A stretch of DNA of 64,000 nt, from positions 16,368,001-16,432,000 of the forward strand of contig OZ316891.1 of NCBI GenBank assembly GCA_973895155.1, given 5' to 3'. Below, piece after piece: positions 41,801-51,144 of this stretch. Position 1 is the first letter of the stretch, and the number at the start of each line of letters is the position of its first letter. The notes under the pieces were generated by a model. It was not told where the DNA came from, did no database searches, and saw only the letters and a program-made list of their open reading frames with translations. Source of the DNA: Marsupella aquatica. Taxonomy: Eukaryota; Marchantiophyta. A program made the translations under genes and the position numbers.

Positions 41801-44800
41801 ACGGCAGTTTCGGTTTGGTATCCCCACTATCACTATTCCATGGTCAGCGGAGTCACCTCACGGGGAGACTACGACTATGGAGGAGGAATATGATTCAGAG
41901 GTCACCTCAGATGAAGACGAGGATGAAGTATACATGGTGAAACTGATTTCTCACCTCACGGAGGAAGATGTTTTTGGCCCCGGAGTTGCTACTCAAGAGC
42001 ATGCAGTAGAGGAATCAGTTAGCCAAGTGCACGCTGTTCTAGAAGAGATGGAAGACGAGCGAAGCAAAATTGTGGAGGCTGAACCTCTAGAGATTCATGA
42101 TAGGGAGGCAGAGGATCACCCCGAGGAGGTGGAAATGCAAGCCCACACGATCATGTTTGATGATGAGCAAAGAGAGCAGTTTTTGAATGACATCCTGGAT
42201 GATGACTTTAGAGAGGAGCTATTGTCACATTACAAAGAATCTGACGTTGAAGAAATAATGGCCCATGTGACAAAGGATCCACCTCCATCCCGACCAGACC
42301 AGGAGGAGAGTGATGCACCGGTGTATGGAGGGATGAGGCTCGCACGGTTGGAAGAAACCTTTGATGAGGAGACACGCAACAAGTTGGACGTGATCAGGCC
42401 GGAGCAGTACACAAAGGTGGAAGTGGGTGAGGGCAAGACACTCAACATTGGTAGTAAGTTGGATGCTACGGAGCAACGCACGATTCAGGAATTGTTGAAA
42501 GAGTACCAAGACGTATTTGCGTGGAGCCACCAAGATTTGAAAGGAGTGCCACCTGAGTTTGGTGAGCACAGCATTGACCTGATGTCAGGAGCACGACCTG
42601 TGAGGCAACGCCAATACCGCCTCAACCCCAAATACTCACTCATGGTGAAGGAGGAGATTGACCGTTTGTTGGATGCAGGATTCATTTATCCGGTCATGCA
42701 TAGTGAGTGGGTGTCACCCATCGTAATCGTGCCCAAGAAAAAGGGGCCAGACGGGAAGGTGAAAATACGGGTGTGCCAAGATTTTCGAAAGTTGAATGAT
42801 GCGACCAAGAAGGATCACTACCCGCTACCGTTCACGGATATCGTGTTGGACATGGTAGCAGGTTGGGAGATATACAGCTTCTTGGATGGCTACTCTGGGT
42901 ACAACCAAATCTGGATACGGGAGGAGGACCAACTCAAGACGGCTTTCACAACAGAGTGGGGGATTTTTGCATTCCGGAGAATGCCTTTTGGGTTGTGCAA
43001 TGCCCCTGGCATGTTCCAACGGCTCATGATGAATATATTTCATGACTTTTTACGCAGGTTCTTGGAGATCTTTATTGATGACTTTGCTGTCTACGGCAAA
43101 CGAGTCAAGCATCCGGAACACTTACGGTTGACTTTTCAGCGGTGCCGGGAGACTTGCCTGAAGCTGCATCCGGAGAAATGTTTCTTTGGAATTGAGGAGG
43201 GAATCCTATTGGGCCACAAAGTGTCTGCACGAGGGATTGAAGTTGATCGTGAGAAGGTCGCCGTGTGGGTAGCAGTCTCATTTCCCAAGAATGTGAAGGA
43301 AGTGAGAGGGTTCTTGGGGTGTGTTGGCTACTACCGACGCTTCATCAAAGACTTTGCCAAGGTAGCCATGCCACTCACTTCCATGTTGAAAAAAGGAAGT
43401 GAGTTTGAACCTACTCCTTCCCGTCAGGCTGCTTTTGATGAATTGAAGAAACGATTGCTAGAGGCCCCCGTGCTCATTACGCCCAATTGGAATAAGGAAT
43501 TCCATGTTTACGTAGACGTATCAGGATTTTGCATCGGTGCCGTTTTGAGTCAGTTAGATGATGATGGAAGAGACCATCCCATCTACTTTGCCAGTAGGCA
43601 GTTGGCCCCGGCAGAGAAAAACTACTCACCCACCGATAGGGAGGCACTTGGTATCATCTACGCTTGTAAGAAGTATCGTCATTATTTGTTGGGGTACAAG
43701 GTTGTGTTCCACACGGATCACAACAGCTTGAAATACATGGTCAACAAGCCAGATCTGTCCGGGAGAATTGCACGTTGGGTTTTGTTGCTACAAGAGTTCA
43801 ACTATGAGGTGAGAGTAAGATCGGGGAAGAGTCATAGCAATGCAGACTTCTTCTCCCGTATTGAGGGAGCATCTGACTCCCAGGAGATTGATGATCGGTT
43901 CCCGGATGAGGAAGTGTTCAGCGTGAATACAGAGGCCACTACTTGGTATGGAGAAATTTTGGAATTTCTCCGCACGGCTAGAGTTCCCTCACGTTTGGGC
44001 CCGGAGAGAGCAGCAGTGTTTTTGCGTAAGACAGGTCCCTACTTGCTTGTGAAGGGAGTACTTCACAAGTACGGCATGGATGGCCGACTTCGTCGTTGTT
44101 TGGAGGAAGCGGAGATACGTACAGTCATGGCAGCATTACATGAGGAGGAAGCTGGTGGCCACTTTGCACGGGAGACCACCGCAAGGAAAATACTAGATGC
44201 TGGATATTGGTGGCCAACTCTCTTTCGGGATGTACACCGGTACATCCAGCGATGTGATCCGTGCCAGCGTCAAGGCAAACCAGGGCCCTCCTCACGACAC
44301 CCATTGGTGCCCATACTTCCTCTTGCACCCTTTGAGAAGTGGGGGGTGGACTTCATTGGCCCTTTCACTCCCATCACACGAAGAGGGAGGAAGCGCTACA
44401 TCATTCTTGCAACGGACTATGCCACCAAGTGGGTGGAGGCCCGAGCTACTGCCAAGGATGATGCCAACACCACGGCACGTTTTTTGTATGAGCAGATTTT
44501 TACACGATTTGGTCCACCATTGGAGTTGGTAAGTGACAGGGGTACTCACTTCCTCAATCATACGATTGAACGTTTGACGGAGAACTACTTGATCTCACAT
44601 AGGAAGACCACTCCGTACCACCCTCGAGCCAACGGGCTCACTGAGAGAGCCAACGGGATCATGGGCAAGATCCTCAACAAAACGGTATCCGCTCACAAGA
44701 CCGATTGGGATTTGAAGTTGTTGGCTGCCACTTACGCTTACAACCTGGCTCACAAGACTACCACGGGCCACAGCCCCTATTTCCTTGTGTTTGGACAACA

Positions 44801-45278
44801 CTCTCTTGTGCCGGTGGAATTTGAGGTTCCAACCATTCGAATCCTAACACGGGAAAGGGAAGGGGCAGAAGAAAGTGTCGCTTCACGGATCCAACAGTTG
44901 GAGCAACTCACGGAGACACGAGAAGAGGCTTTGACACATACGGAGCAGGAGCAAGGCAAACGCAAGTCACATTACGATTCCCGTCTCCGTCGTGTGTCCA
45001 TTGAGGAGGGAGATTTGGTGCTCCTCTACGATAGCCGCTTCATGCATTTCCCCGGGAAGTTGCATACACGGTGGATGGGACCCTACGTAGTGGATGCCGT
45101 CTACTCCAACGGCTCGGTTCAACTCAAGACATTGGAGGGGCAACTACTCAACACACGGATCAATCAAGAGCGCCTAAAGAAGTACTACACGGAGGAAGAG
45201 TATGGTGCTCGCGGGGGCGCTTCGCAATTAAGAGAGGAGCTATGTGACGGGTACCCCGTCACGGGAAGTCACACATAA
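38880..45278 (+). CDS. Gag-Pol polyprotein of Ty3/gypsy element E (2,132 aa)
   Basis: One uninterrupted ORF with approximate residue positions. Gag core 145-300 (DDPDEWIEEFEGIAEANGES). CCHC knuckles near 427 (CTKCMKFGHAPKEC), 532 (CYNCRVAGHYANVC) and 560 (CQLCKGEGHLAPHC). Aspartic protease near 883 (VDGGSGVNIMTEE). RT 1240-1440 with FIDDFAVY near 1397. RNase H 1540-1625 (VYVDVSGFCIGAVLSQ, TDREALGIIYACKKYRHYLL, HTDHNSL). Integrase zinc region 1748-1795 (H…H…CDPC), catalytic D about 1823 (GVDFIGPF), D about 1884 (VSDRGTHF) and E about 1920 (ERANG). C-terminal domain ends at NTRINQERLKKYY, with no chromodomain. The last 12 codons lie inside the 3' LTR. Gag and Pol are in a single frame, so there is no frameshift signal. 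The ATG at 38880 is the first after the leader. Confidence 0.96.
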   Translation: MPRGRRGGRGSPQHTRTPRSELEGGPSWIGTRRRVAAEERLRLAEERRLPLVLEEQVGVQQEEAQRNEAICPDEEPDIDHEREEGEPFVLVQSELQNLIPELTALPQIISHLSSVLLPVAQQAPLPPVLIQAPAAPMAAAQRTRVQYVPFKGRPKDDPDEWIEEFEGIAEANGESAHKLTIIPGMMRGEAGPWFISLLANVKADWALFKQAFLKEFRSIGVEATSLLKVGQLRMKKKESLRRFLQRFQKLVRRIQARTDDAMRQAWFVAALPSKMGFFVRQAKPTTLAEAIAAAESYTAADATSKRCRRKKLKPVDSSSSEESSGSDSDSSDESEDSESTTESDTTESEAERRRRKKKKLSKKVKKSSHREVILPTVAVTPLSTARRLKEQEARYDELTEQMKALKVHFAGLKPERRKVPVERANVWCTKCMKFGHAPKECPAGEPAKVFQVREEDVEGASYSNPSYAAEGPIEYFMEEPPEANVYSVQPLNPGPRSIHGVSTNAGAPAYSNYPNANPGNRPPYPGVRKIPICYNCRVAGHYANVCPEPTRQGNGDFARLCQLCKGEGHLAPHCPTLEAFKAQPIGAQEKKGPPPPLKEASVNFLTTEAVDTPLITRREETVVNIPKQRMTTITEEVVPLVVVVSPVVEIPVVVVATSTEVEVANPSPPSHEWTHAENLPEEDSDEERRHYSCYRVSTRSGKKKGKSELKQKYKEVHQASTSGTSHEPEVPPMEDSDFDRDNPKLFYPKVGEEVRKQLEELEAQAMQAAIDKDMEEAKARKKAEERVVRWKPGEEVIPPIPPATAYNIAQDILDCPVSATIGQLLRDSSLYRRQVKEILMRRRRRRRLPKVGADPIQVNWVTEDLGAPELTVDINGCAIRFVPVDGGSGVNIMTEETANRLGYTELEPPARAMRLADGARVVPLGCLTKIPTMIGGKSFPLNYLVMRPVRPYSFPILIGRPWLYVAKVTSDWGKRQFRFGIPTITIPWSAESPHGETTTMEEEYDSEVTSDEDEDEVYMVKLISHLTEEDVFGPGVATQEHAVEESVSQVHAVLEEMEDERSKIVEAEPLEIHDREAEDHPEEVEMQAHTIMFDDEQREQFLNDILDDDFREELLSHYKESDVEEIMAHVTKDPPPSRPDQEESDAPVYGGMRLARLEETFDEETRNKLDVIRPEQYTKVEVGEGKTLNIGSKLDATEQRTIQELLKEYQDVFAWSHQDLKGVPPEFGEHSIDLMSGARPVRQRQYRLNPKYSLMVKEEIDRLLDAGFIYPVMHSEWVSPIVIVPKKKGPDGKVKIRVCQDFRKLNDATKKDHYPLPFTDIVLDMVAGWEIYSFLDGYSGYNQIWIREEDQLKTAFTTEWGIFAFRRMPFGLCNAPGMFQRLMMNIFHDFLRRFLEIFIDDFAVYGKRVKHPEHLRLTFQRCRETCLKLHPEKCFFGIEEGILLGHKVSARGIEVDREKVAVWVAVSFPKNVKEVRGFLGCVGYYRRFIKDFAKVAMPLTSMLKKGSEFEPTPSRQAAFDELKKRLLEAPVLITPNWNKEFHVYVDVSGFCIGAVLSQLDDDGRDHPIYFASRQLAPAEKNYSPTDREALGIIYACKKYRHYLLGYKVVFHTDHNSLKYMVNKPDLSGRIARWVLLLQEFNYEVRVRSGKSHSNADFFSRIEGASDSQEIDDRFPDEEVFSVNTEATTWYGEILEFLRTARVPSRLGPERAAVFLRKTGPYLLVKGVLHKYGMDGRLRRCLEEAEIRTVMAALHEEEAGGHFARETTARKILDAGYWWPTLFRDVHRYIQRCDPCQRQGKPGPSSRHPLVPILPLAPFEKWGVDFIGPFTPITRRGRKRYIILATDYATKWVEARATAKDDANTTARFLYEQIFTRFGPPLELVSDRGTHFLNHTIERLTENYLISHRKTTPYHPRANGLTERANGIMGKILNKTVSAHKTDWDLKLLAATYAYNLAHKTTTGHSPYFLVFGQHSLVPVEFEVPTIRILTREREGAEESVASRIQQLEQLTETREEALTHTEQEQGKRKSHYDSRLRRVSIEEGDLVLLYDSRFMHFPGKLHTRWMGPYVVDAVYSNGSVQLKTLEGQLLNTRINQERLKKYYTEEEYGARGGASQLREELCDGYPVTGSHT
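45226..45242 (+). promoter_or_regulatory. Probable polypurine tract of element E
   Basis: Purine-rich AATTAAGAGAGGAGCTA immediately before the 3' LTR (TGTGACGGG at 45243), still within the Pol reading frame. Confidence 0.55.
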
Positions 45279-48200
45279 CTGGTTGCAAAGGCCGATACCT
45301 TGTTAATAGTCAATGTAAATAAGCCATTTTTTAATTTTTAGTTAATTCCGTCATTATAGGTTGATGATGCCCCAGGTGACTTTATATTCTTTCTCTCATA
45401 ATAGTTCTAAGATTTGCGGCGACCTAAGTGGGCAAATATTTTGGGACCTTGAAACTAGCCAGGACCAGCCCCATAGGACTTACCGTTTTGCTTCAAGAGC
45501 TATTGTTGAGACCCCCATTGCAAAGTCAGGAGAGGGGGGGGTTTTTTTTAAAATAAATCCCTCCTCAGGAGGGCGAGTCCCATTAGTGGCCGTCCGAGAG
45601 AAAGAGGGGCTGCCTCGCGAGCCCATAGGGCTGCGTGCCCGGGCGATTAATGGGGCTCCGCGAGCTGAAGGGGCTGCCTCGCGAGCCCATAGGGCTGCGT
45701 GCCCGGGCAATTAATGAGGCTCCGCGAGCTGAAGGAGCGCAAGCGAGCGGGGGGGGGGAGTTAAAGGGCCTCCCGCGAGCTGGGAGGATCACGCGAGCGG
45801 GGGGGAGTTAAAGGGCCTCCCGCGAGCTGGGAGGATCACGCGAGCGGGGGGGAGTTAAAGGGCCTCCCGCGAGCTGGGAGGATCACGCGAGCGGGGGGGA
45901 GTTGAAGGGCCTCCCGTGAGCCGGGAGGAATGGCCGCGCGCCCTGCATAGGGCCGCGCGCAGGAGGACGCAAGGGTAAGGCCCGAGAAATGGGCCGGGGC
46001 GCATGGCGAAGGCGCCAGGAGTTTTTTCGGTTCTATTTTTTTTTCCTTCCTTTTTCTTTCCCTCTTCCTTTTGCACGACCCTCTCATTGCCGAAAGCAAA
46101 AACGGGGTTCTTCTCTCTCTTGCCGGAAGCTCTCTCCAGATTCTAATTATTTTTGAAGCTCTCTCTTTCATGGTGGATTAGTGGGGCTTGCTGGCGTCAT
46201 TCTTCCAGGCATTAGTGGCGGCCGCACGGAGTAGTGACGGGAAATTGAGAGAATTTAAGTGATCGGGCTACGGGGGCTGTTTCGGGCCAGGGAATTGACA
46301 TTGCCACGGGTGACGGGATTGGTGATTGAGAAATTGATTTCGGGATGCATGGATGCTAGATCAACCAGAGTTTAGTGCGTCACGCATTCGGAGATACAAG
46401 GCTGCTTACCGTGACTACGTGGAGACTCGGATTACACGGGAAAGGGAAGAGAGAGAAGTTATGATGAGCACGGGATTGGCAGCGGGTTCCTCACCGGTGG
46501 GTAGGAAGATTTTTCATCGAATTTATCCCAAGACCTCCACCAAGGTGATGGAGGATTGTCGGAACATTTTCCAAGCCACCGGGCTTACAGAATTCATGAA
46601 GGTGGAGATTACCATCCCTTCAGGGAAGAGCTGGGACATTGAGGCCGGGATGGAGTTCCGAACGGAGGGAATCTACTTTGAATGTCTCAAACGTGTAGTG
46701 CCCCATGTGGAGTTGGCTAAGCTATTGTTTCTTGAGAATCAGAAATTCTCATTCACACCTCGGAATATCAGGGGAGAACTCACGTTGAAAATGGTGGCCA
46801 CTTGGGTGACCAATCCTACCTCCACCACCGCCATCCCTCTTTCTGCTGTCAAGGATGTTGAGTATAAGGGCTTCCTGGCCAAGGTGCATCAACGGGTTCT
46901 TGGCAACGTGCAATCCGGAGTGCTGAATGAGGAGCATTTCGTGGTAGCTATGGACATCAAGAACTACCCAGCCCATGTGTACGGATGGTGGTGCTACGGA
47001 TTGAAGAAGCTATTGGCCGCTGAGCCCGGGAGTGTGAAACCAGGTGGGGCTGTACATTTGATGGGGTCATTTGTATTGGCCAGGGCAGAAGGGTTGATTG
47101 GTTCTCCGGGGCATGAAGACACGGGATCATCTCTCACCACGGAGATCCGGAGTATTGCCACTACCGTTTTAGGGAAGCTCACGGAGGAATCATTGTCTGC
47201 TGGTGGGGAGGATAATAGAGAAGAAGAGAACCAGGAGGATGATTGCACATTGGAGTGGCTTGAATCACTCGTGGGAGATCCGAAACAGCCTCTGGAATAC
47301 AACATTCCGGATGTTTACTTGGCAGAGCTACGGGATTTCAGAGAGGGAGTCCACGAGGGACTCAAGCTAGTCCACGCATTGAGGGAGTCTCTCAAGCACG
47401 CCACAGTCAAAGTAGAGACGTTAGAGCAGAGCATCCTGTCACTGAAGGAGGTGATCAAGACCAAGGAGCAGACCATTCATGAGAAGGTCAGGCACATCAA
47501 TGCAGCTCACGTAGAGATCACCAACTTGAAGGGAGCTTTGTCCACCAAGGCCAAGGAAGCAGAAGAAGTAGGAGCGTTGAGGCAAGCATTGGCCAAAGAG
47601 AAGCAAAATTCTGGAGAAGTGATGGAGTGGAGGAACCAGGTGGGAGCACTACGGAGTCAGGTGGCAGCCTTTGAGACACGAGCGAAGAGAAGTGAGGCCC
47701 TGAGTCTAGGGAAACGGAAGAGTCCCGGCACACCTGGCTCCACACTTTCCCCGGATGTGATCTCCCAAGCTATCGAGATGGTGGTGAAGGAGGTTAGTGG
47801 GAAGTATGGACCCTTGTTGGATGGAGCCAAGAAGAGTCAGGAGAAGAGTAAGAGCTTGGAGAAGAAGCTCCGGGAGGTACGGAAATCGTTACGGGAGGCT
47901 CAGGTCAGTACGGGGATGCCACCCAGGTCTGTCACCCCCGGGACTCCCATGGCCACGGGGCAAGTTCTACCGTTGGAGTTGCGGTCCGGAGAAGAGGCTA
48001 CCCTCTGGAAGGACACAATTGGTGAGGGGTACATCAAGGCGTGGCAGGCCTTGGCTGCTTTGAGGAAGCGCGGGAGCAGCAGCACTAAGAGTACTCCGTC
48101 GAAGAAGAAGAAAAGTACGGTGGCACTCACTCCCGTGAGTGATGAGGAGGAGGACCACTCACGGGGCACAAGTCCGGGCACCGAGAGCGAAGAAGAAGAG

Positions 48201-49320
48201 GAGGATTAGATAGGCGTACGGACGTGGGTGTACGGCCTCCAGATTTCCAACATTTTAGTGGGGGGTCACTCATGGGCTTGTTGGGATGAGCTCGCGGAGC
48301 TGATTCCAACAAGAGGCGGCGCTCCTCAAACGGAGCCAGGATGAGCAAGTTATGGCCTGGAGAACTTATGTTTTTGCGGTACGGAAACGGCCATAACTCA
48401 GGCGTCTGAAGTCCGTTGAGGGAGCGACTTAGTGATTCGGAAGCAGGAAAAGAAGAGCTATCCAGGGGTGAGCTCAGGTGTGCACTTGGAAGGGCACCTA
48501 GTTTCGGCCATTTTGGGGTGCCTCTCACTTTCAGGGTTCACGTGTACTGTTGGGGCGCCGTCGAAGGCACCGTCGGCCCCCTTGTTTTGGGTTTAGGGTT
48601 TTAGCAGCATGTGTGTGCCGCATGCTCCTCTTCAGTTTAAGGATTTCTCTTAGTGCAAGGTTTTAGCGGCGCCGCTAGGGTAGCCGCCACCGTTGTGACC
48701 CTGTGAGGGGTGCTTTGGTGTGATTTTTCAGTATTTAGGGGGATAGCCCCGAAGTAGTTAGGGGGACTCAGTGTGAAGTTAGCAAGGAGGGATAGAGTGG
48801 AGCCTGAGGAGTTTGAAAGCGTGTTCAGAGTAGTGAGGGGGAGCCATACTCATTGTCCGGAGAGGCAGGAGTTGAGTAGACGGCAGGAGGCCGGGTTACT
48901 CATGCAATGTGTATCGTTTTTCCCAAGAGATATGGATCTGTACATTTGACTTGATGGGCTTTTGTTGTGTGTTCCTTCTCCCTTTTTCGCTTTCCGAATT
49001 GTGTTCTCCCGTTCTATGATTTGAAGAAACTTGCTTGGTTTGAGTCGGCCTTGTGAGTAGGGGTGGTGACAGCACTCTTTGGGTGACTCCGAGTGAAGGT
49101 GTAGTGGGGTAGTCGGCAGGACTTGATCAAAAGCTGTGGGGTGAGGGTAGTCGGTAGACTTGATCAAAACCTACATTTCCGGGAGCGGAAACCAAAATAC
49201 TCATCCTGGTGTGAAAAGAATCCAAATAGCGTCCCTCCACGACCCCGTAATACGATACCAACGGTTTAAGCGAAGAAAAGTGCGGTTTGCACGTATTAAC
49301 CGTTGGAGAGGCAAGTGACA
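45243..49320 (+). repeat. 3' LTR of element E
   Basis: 4,078 bp, near-identical to 34497-38625. It has three instead of four 47-bp units (45787, 45834, 45881) and a shorter G-run. It ends GTGACA, followed by CCTAG. Non-coding before 46353 and after 48209. Confidence 0.95.
46353..48209 (+). CDS. LTR-encoded ORF, element E (618 aa, 3' LTR copy)
   Basis: Second intact copy of the 618-codon ORF, in the 3' LTR. The one difference from the 5' copy I can see is residue 55 (CGT Arg to CAT His, a change within a CpG), in the …KIF[R/H]RIYP… stretch. Lying downstream of pol, this copy would be on the full-length transcript only as far as the R region extends, so expression presumably starts within an LTR promoter upstream of the ORF or by read-through. 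Domain layout is as described for 35657-37513. Confidence 0.85.
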   Translation: MLDQPEFSASRIRRYKAAYRDYVETRITREREEREVMMSTGLAAGSSPVGRKIFHRIYPKTSTKVMEDCRNIFQATGLTEFMKVEITIPSGKSWDIEAGMEFRTEGIYFECLKRVVPHVELAKLLFLENQKFSFTPRNIRGELTLKMVATWVTNPTSTTAIPLSAVKDVEYKGFLAKVHQRVLGNVQSGVLNEEHFVVAMDIKNYPAHVYGWWCYGLKKLLAAEPGSVKPGGAVHLMGSFVLARAEGLIGSPGHEDTGSSLTTEIRSIATTVLGKLTEESLSAGGEDNREEENQEDDCTLEWLESLVGDPKQPLEYNIPDVYLAELRDFREGVHEGLKLVHALRESLKHATVKVETLEQSILSLKEVIKTKEQTIHEKVRHINAAHVEITNLKGALSTKAKEAEEVGALRQALAKEKQNSGEVMEWRNQVGALRSQVAAFETRAKRSEALSLGKRKSPGTPGSTLSPDVISQAIEMVVKEVSGKYGPLLDGAKKSQEKSKSLEKKLREVRKSLREAQVSTGMPPRSVTPGTPMATGQVLPLELRSGEEATLWKDTIGEGYIKAWQALAALRKRGSSSTKSTPSKKKKSTVALTPVSDEEEDHSRGTSPGTESEEEEED

Positions 49321-49325
49321 CCTAG
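49321..49325. repeat. Element E target-site duplication, right
   Basis: CCTAG, matching 34492-34496. Confidence 0.93.
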
Positions 49326-49882
49326 TAGCGCTTCAGGGAGTACCAAGGCAGGAGACAATAACAAATTTGGTAAAGTAGAAGTGACTTTCGATGGTTGGAT
49401 AACTCCGAACAGTGGAGGCATTGAAGGCGCCTGTTTCTTGTAAGCAGAAGGGCAAGAAGGTCCCTAAGATTGGTAACCTGCTATGATTCAGTAGTTTACA
49501 TTTGAAAAGTGCATGGAGTTTTGTGAAGCTTAAGTTGTGAAAGGTAAACTTTTCTGTACGAACTAGTTGGAAGAACAAAATCTGAAGTGACATCATGATT
49601 GATGTATTAGGTGATTCAAAGACAAATAATCAGAAAGATGGGCCCAGTGCCTCAGTGACCATAGCCAAGGAGGTATCAGGTAAGGTAAGCTTATGCTTTA
49701 AATTCCTCTATATGAATGTTGTGAGACAATTCATTAGTTAATAGATTCAACCTGAATATTGTGGCTGTTCATAATGGTAAGGTGATAGTGACAACTTTGT
49801 GGTTGGTCACATGTACATTTAGTACATGTGATTAGTGATTGACTTATGTTGGATAATGCACTGAATTGTAGTTGATGCAGAC
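49326..49882 (+). other. CACTA element remnant, no gene assigned
   Basis: Continues the CACTA sequence after element E. Open stretches are short. An intron-like segment ends near 49871 (TTGTAGTTGATGCAG). Otherwise I see nothing specific. Confidence 0.5.
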
Positions 49883-50452
49883 TTGACAGAGTCTCAACCA
49901 AGTGGGAGCAAGGTGAAGCGAGGTCGGAACTTGGGAGCAACATTGGATGTAAGTAAGATTGTAGATGCTTCAATTGAAGCAAGTACAATGTTGGCAGATA
50001 CTGAGATCATGTCGCAGGGAAATCCCGCTACACAATCGGCAGTGTCAAATATGGATGCAGATTCTTTGAAGAAGAGTGTCCCCAATTCTTGATCACTAGC
50101 ACAAAACACTCGTGCCAAAGTGATGACTCGCAACCAAGGTATGAACAATGTCATGTATAAGTCACCCAAAAAAGCCAAGAAAAACAGCCAGGGTAAGGTG
50201 GAGGTGATAGCCACAGCAGAGCCAGTCCATAATCTTCTATCATGGGAGGATGACTCACAGGTATGTATGGGTACAGGCATTTTGCGACCAGATCATGCTA
50301 AATTCCATGGCAAAGTGGTCCCAGATGACCATGTAGTAGTGTTGTTGACTACAGTCATTGTATCTAATTGTAATTTGCCATTTCTGAATAGAGCAGATGA
50401 TCCACCTCATGAAGTAATTGCAAATGAAATTATAGGATCTCTTGTGCTCTAG
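49883..50452 (+). pseudogene. CACTA second gene, 3' part (TNP1/En/Spm-like end)
   Basis: Two short frames, 49883-50092 (70 codons) and 50120-50452 (110 codons), offset by a stop near 50090. The second has a Lys-rich patch (SPKKAKKNSQGKVEV) and ends with MGTGILRPDHAKFHGK, VVPDDHVVVLLTTV, LPFLNRADDPPHEV. This pattern (GTG…HG…V.V…LP) resembles the C-terminal domain of TNP1/En/Spm-type plant CACTA proteins. Family assignment is from pattern only. Confidence 0.6.
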
Positions 50453-51029
50453 CCATCAGAGTGTGTTTGTCTCCCAAAGTGACTGAATGCAAATGTAGAT
50501 AGAATCATGTGAATTGTGTTACATTTTGATATTGCCTTGGAAAGATCCAAGAAAGACATGTACCAATTTTGAATTTGGTAAAGAGGATGAAAGAGCCGTT
50601 GTCATTATGTGTGACATGTATATTTTTGAATTCTGTGTGTATGTATGAAACAAGTGATTGATGTCAAACTATGGCTATATGGTGATTGTCTATGATACTT
50701 GAATATGTTTTGTATCATTTATGATTAGTGTGTATGGTATAGAAGAATGCTTTGTGACCTATCATGCTGGTCTATGATGTTTGAATCTGTCCTTTCATAT
50801 TAGTGTACATGGTATAGAAGAATTGAAGGCTTTATGAAACTCTATGTGTTCTAATGTTAACATGGTGAATGGTGAGTTTATAGAGTGAGTATACACAAAA
50901 TAACATGAATGGAATCATGTGTTATTTGTGCACAAGAATGAGGTAGTATAGCGGGGACATCACTCATTTCCAGTTGACATTCAGAAAGACTTATACATAC
51001 CCCACAAAGTATCTCCTTTAGTCGTTTTA
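50453..51029 (+). other. CACTA 3' non-coding region
   Basis: AT-rich, no ORF of note. The phrase 'AGTGT(G/A)(C/T)ATGGTATAGAAGAAT' occurs twice (about 50728 and 50803), suggesting subterminal repeats of the CACTA element. The CACTA terminus itself is not reached before LTR B starts at 51030. Confidence 0.5.
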
Positions 51030-51144
51030 TGTGATGCCTAGCCAGGAATCACTCGGCCAGTTAAGTGGGTAAAGCAGGAGTGCACCCTAGAAACACCTTA
51101 GTATAGGGACAAAACAAGGAAAATATAAACAATTAGGGGCGACT

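Larger units (their letters stand above)
34497..49320 (+). mobile_element. Ty3/gypsy element E, complete, with LTR-encoded ORF
   Basis: A 14.8-kb complete element: 5' LTR 34497-38625, PBS 38645-38662, one gag-pol ORF 38880-45278, 3' LTR 45243-49320, 5-bp TSD CCTAG. LTRs start TGTGACGGG and end AAGTGACA. The two LTRs differ in length by 51 bp, nearly all from one 47-bp minisatellite unit and a G-run, and by only a few substitutions that I noticed, so the insertion is young. All frames are open. No chromodomain and no envelope-like ORF. Each LTR contains a 618-codon ORF in the sense direction. This is the best candidate for a currently active element here. Confidence 0.95.
22486..51029 (+). mobile_element. 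CACTA (En/Spm) element, broken up by later insertions
   Basis: Plus-strand CACTA element forming the oldest layer: 22486-24147, 31298-32022, 32388-34491 and 49326-51029. The pieces in between are the LINE, the MITE and Ty3 element E. It carries a TNP2-type transposase gene followed by a second gene with a TNP1/En/Spm-like end. Its left end was lost to or displaced by element C, and its right end is cut by the second LTR-B copy at 51030. CACTA terminal repeats are not visible in the window. Confidence 0.8.

Noticed and set aside
45279-46352. Possible envelope-like or extra ORF after pol in element E
   Set aside because: Pol runs straight into the 3' LTR, so there is no room for an env-like gene. 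The only extra ORF is the LTR-internal one.
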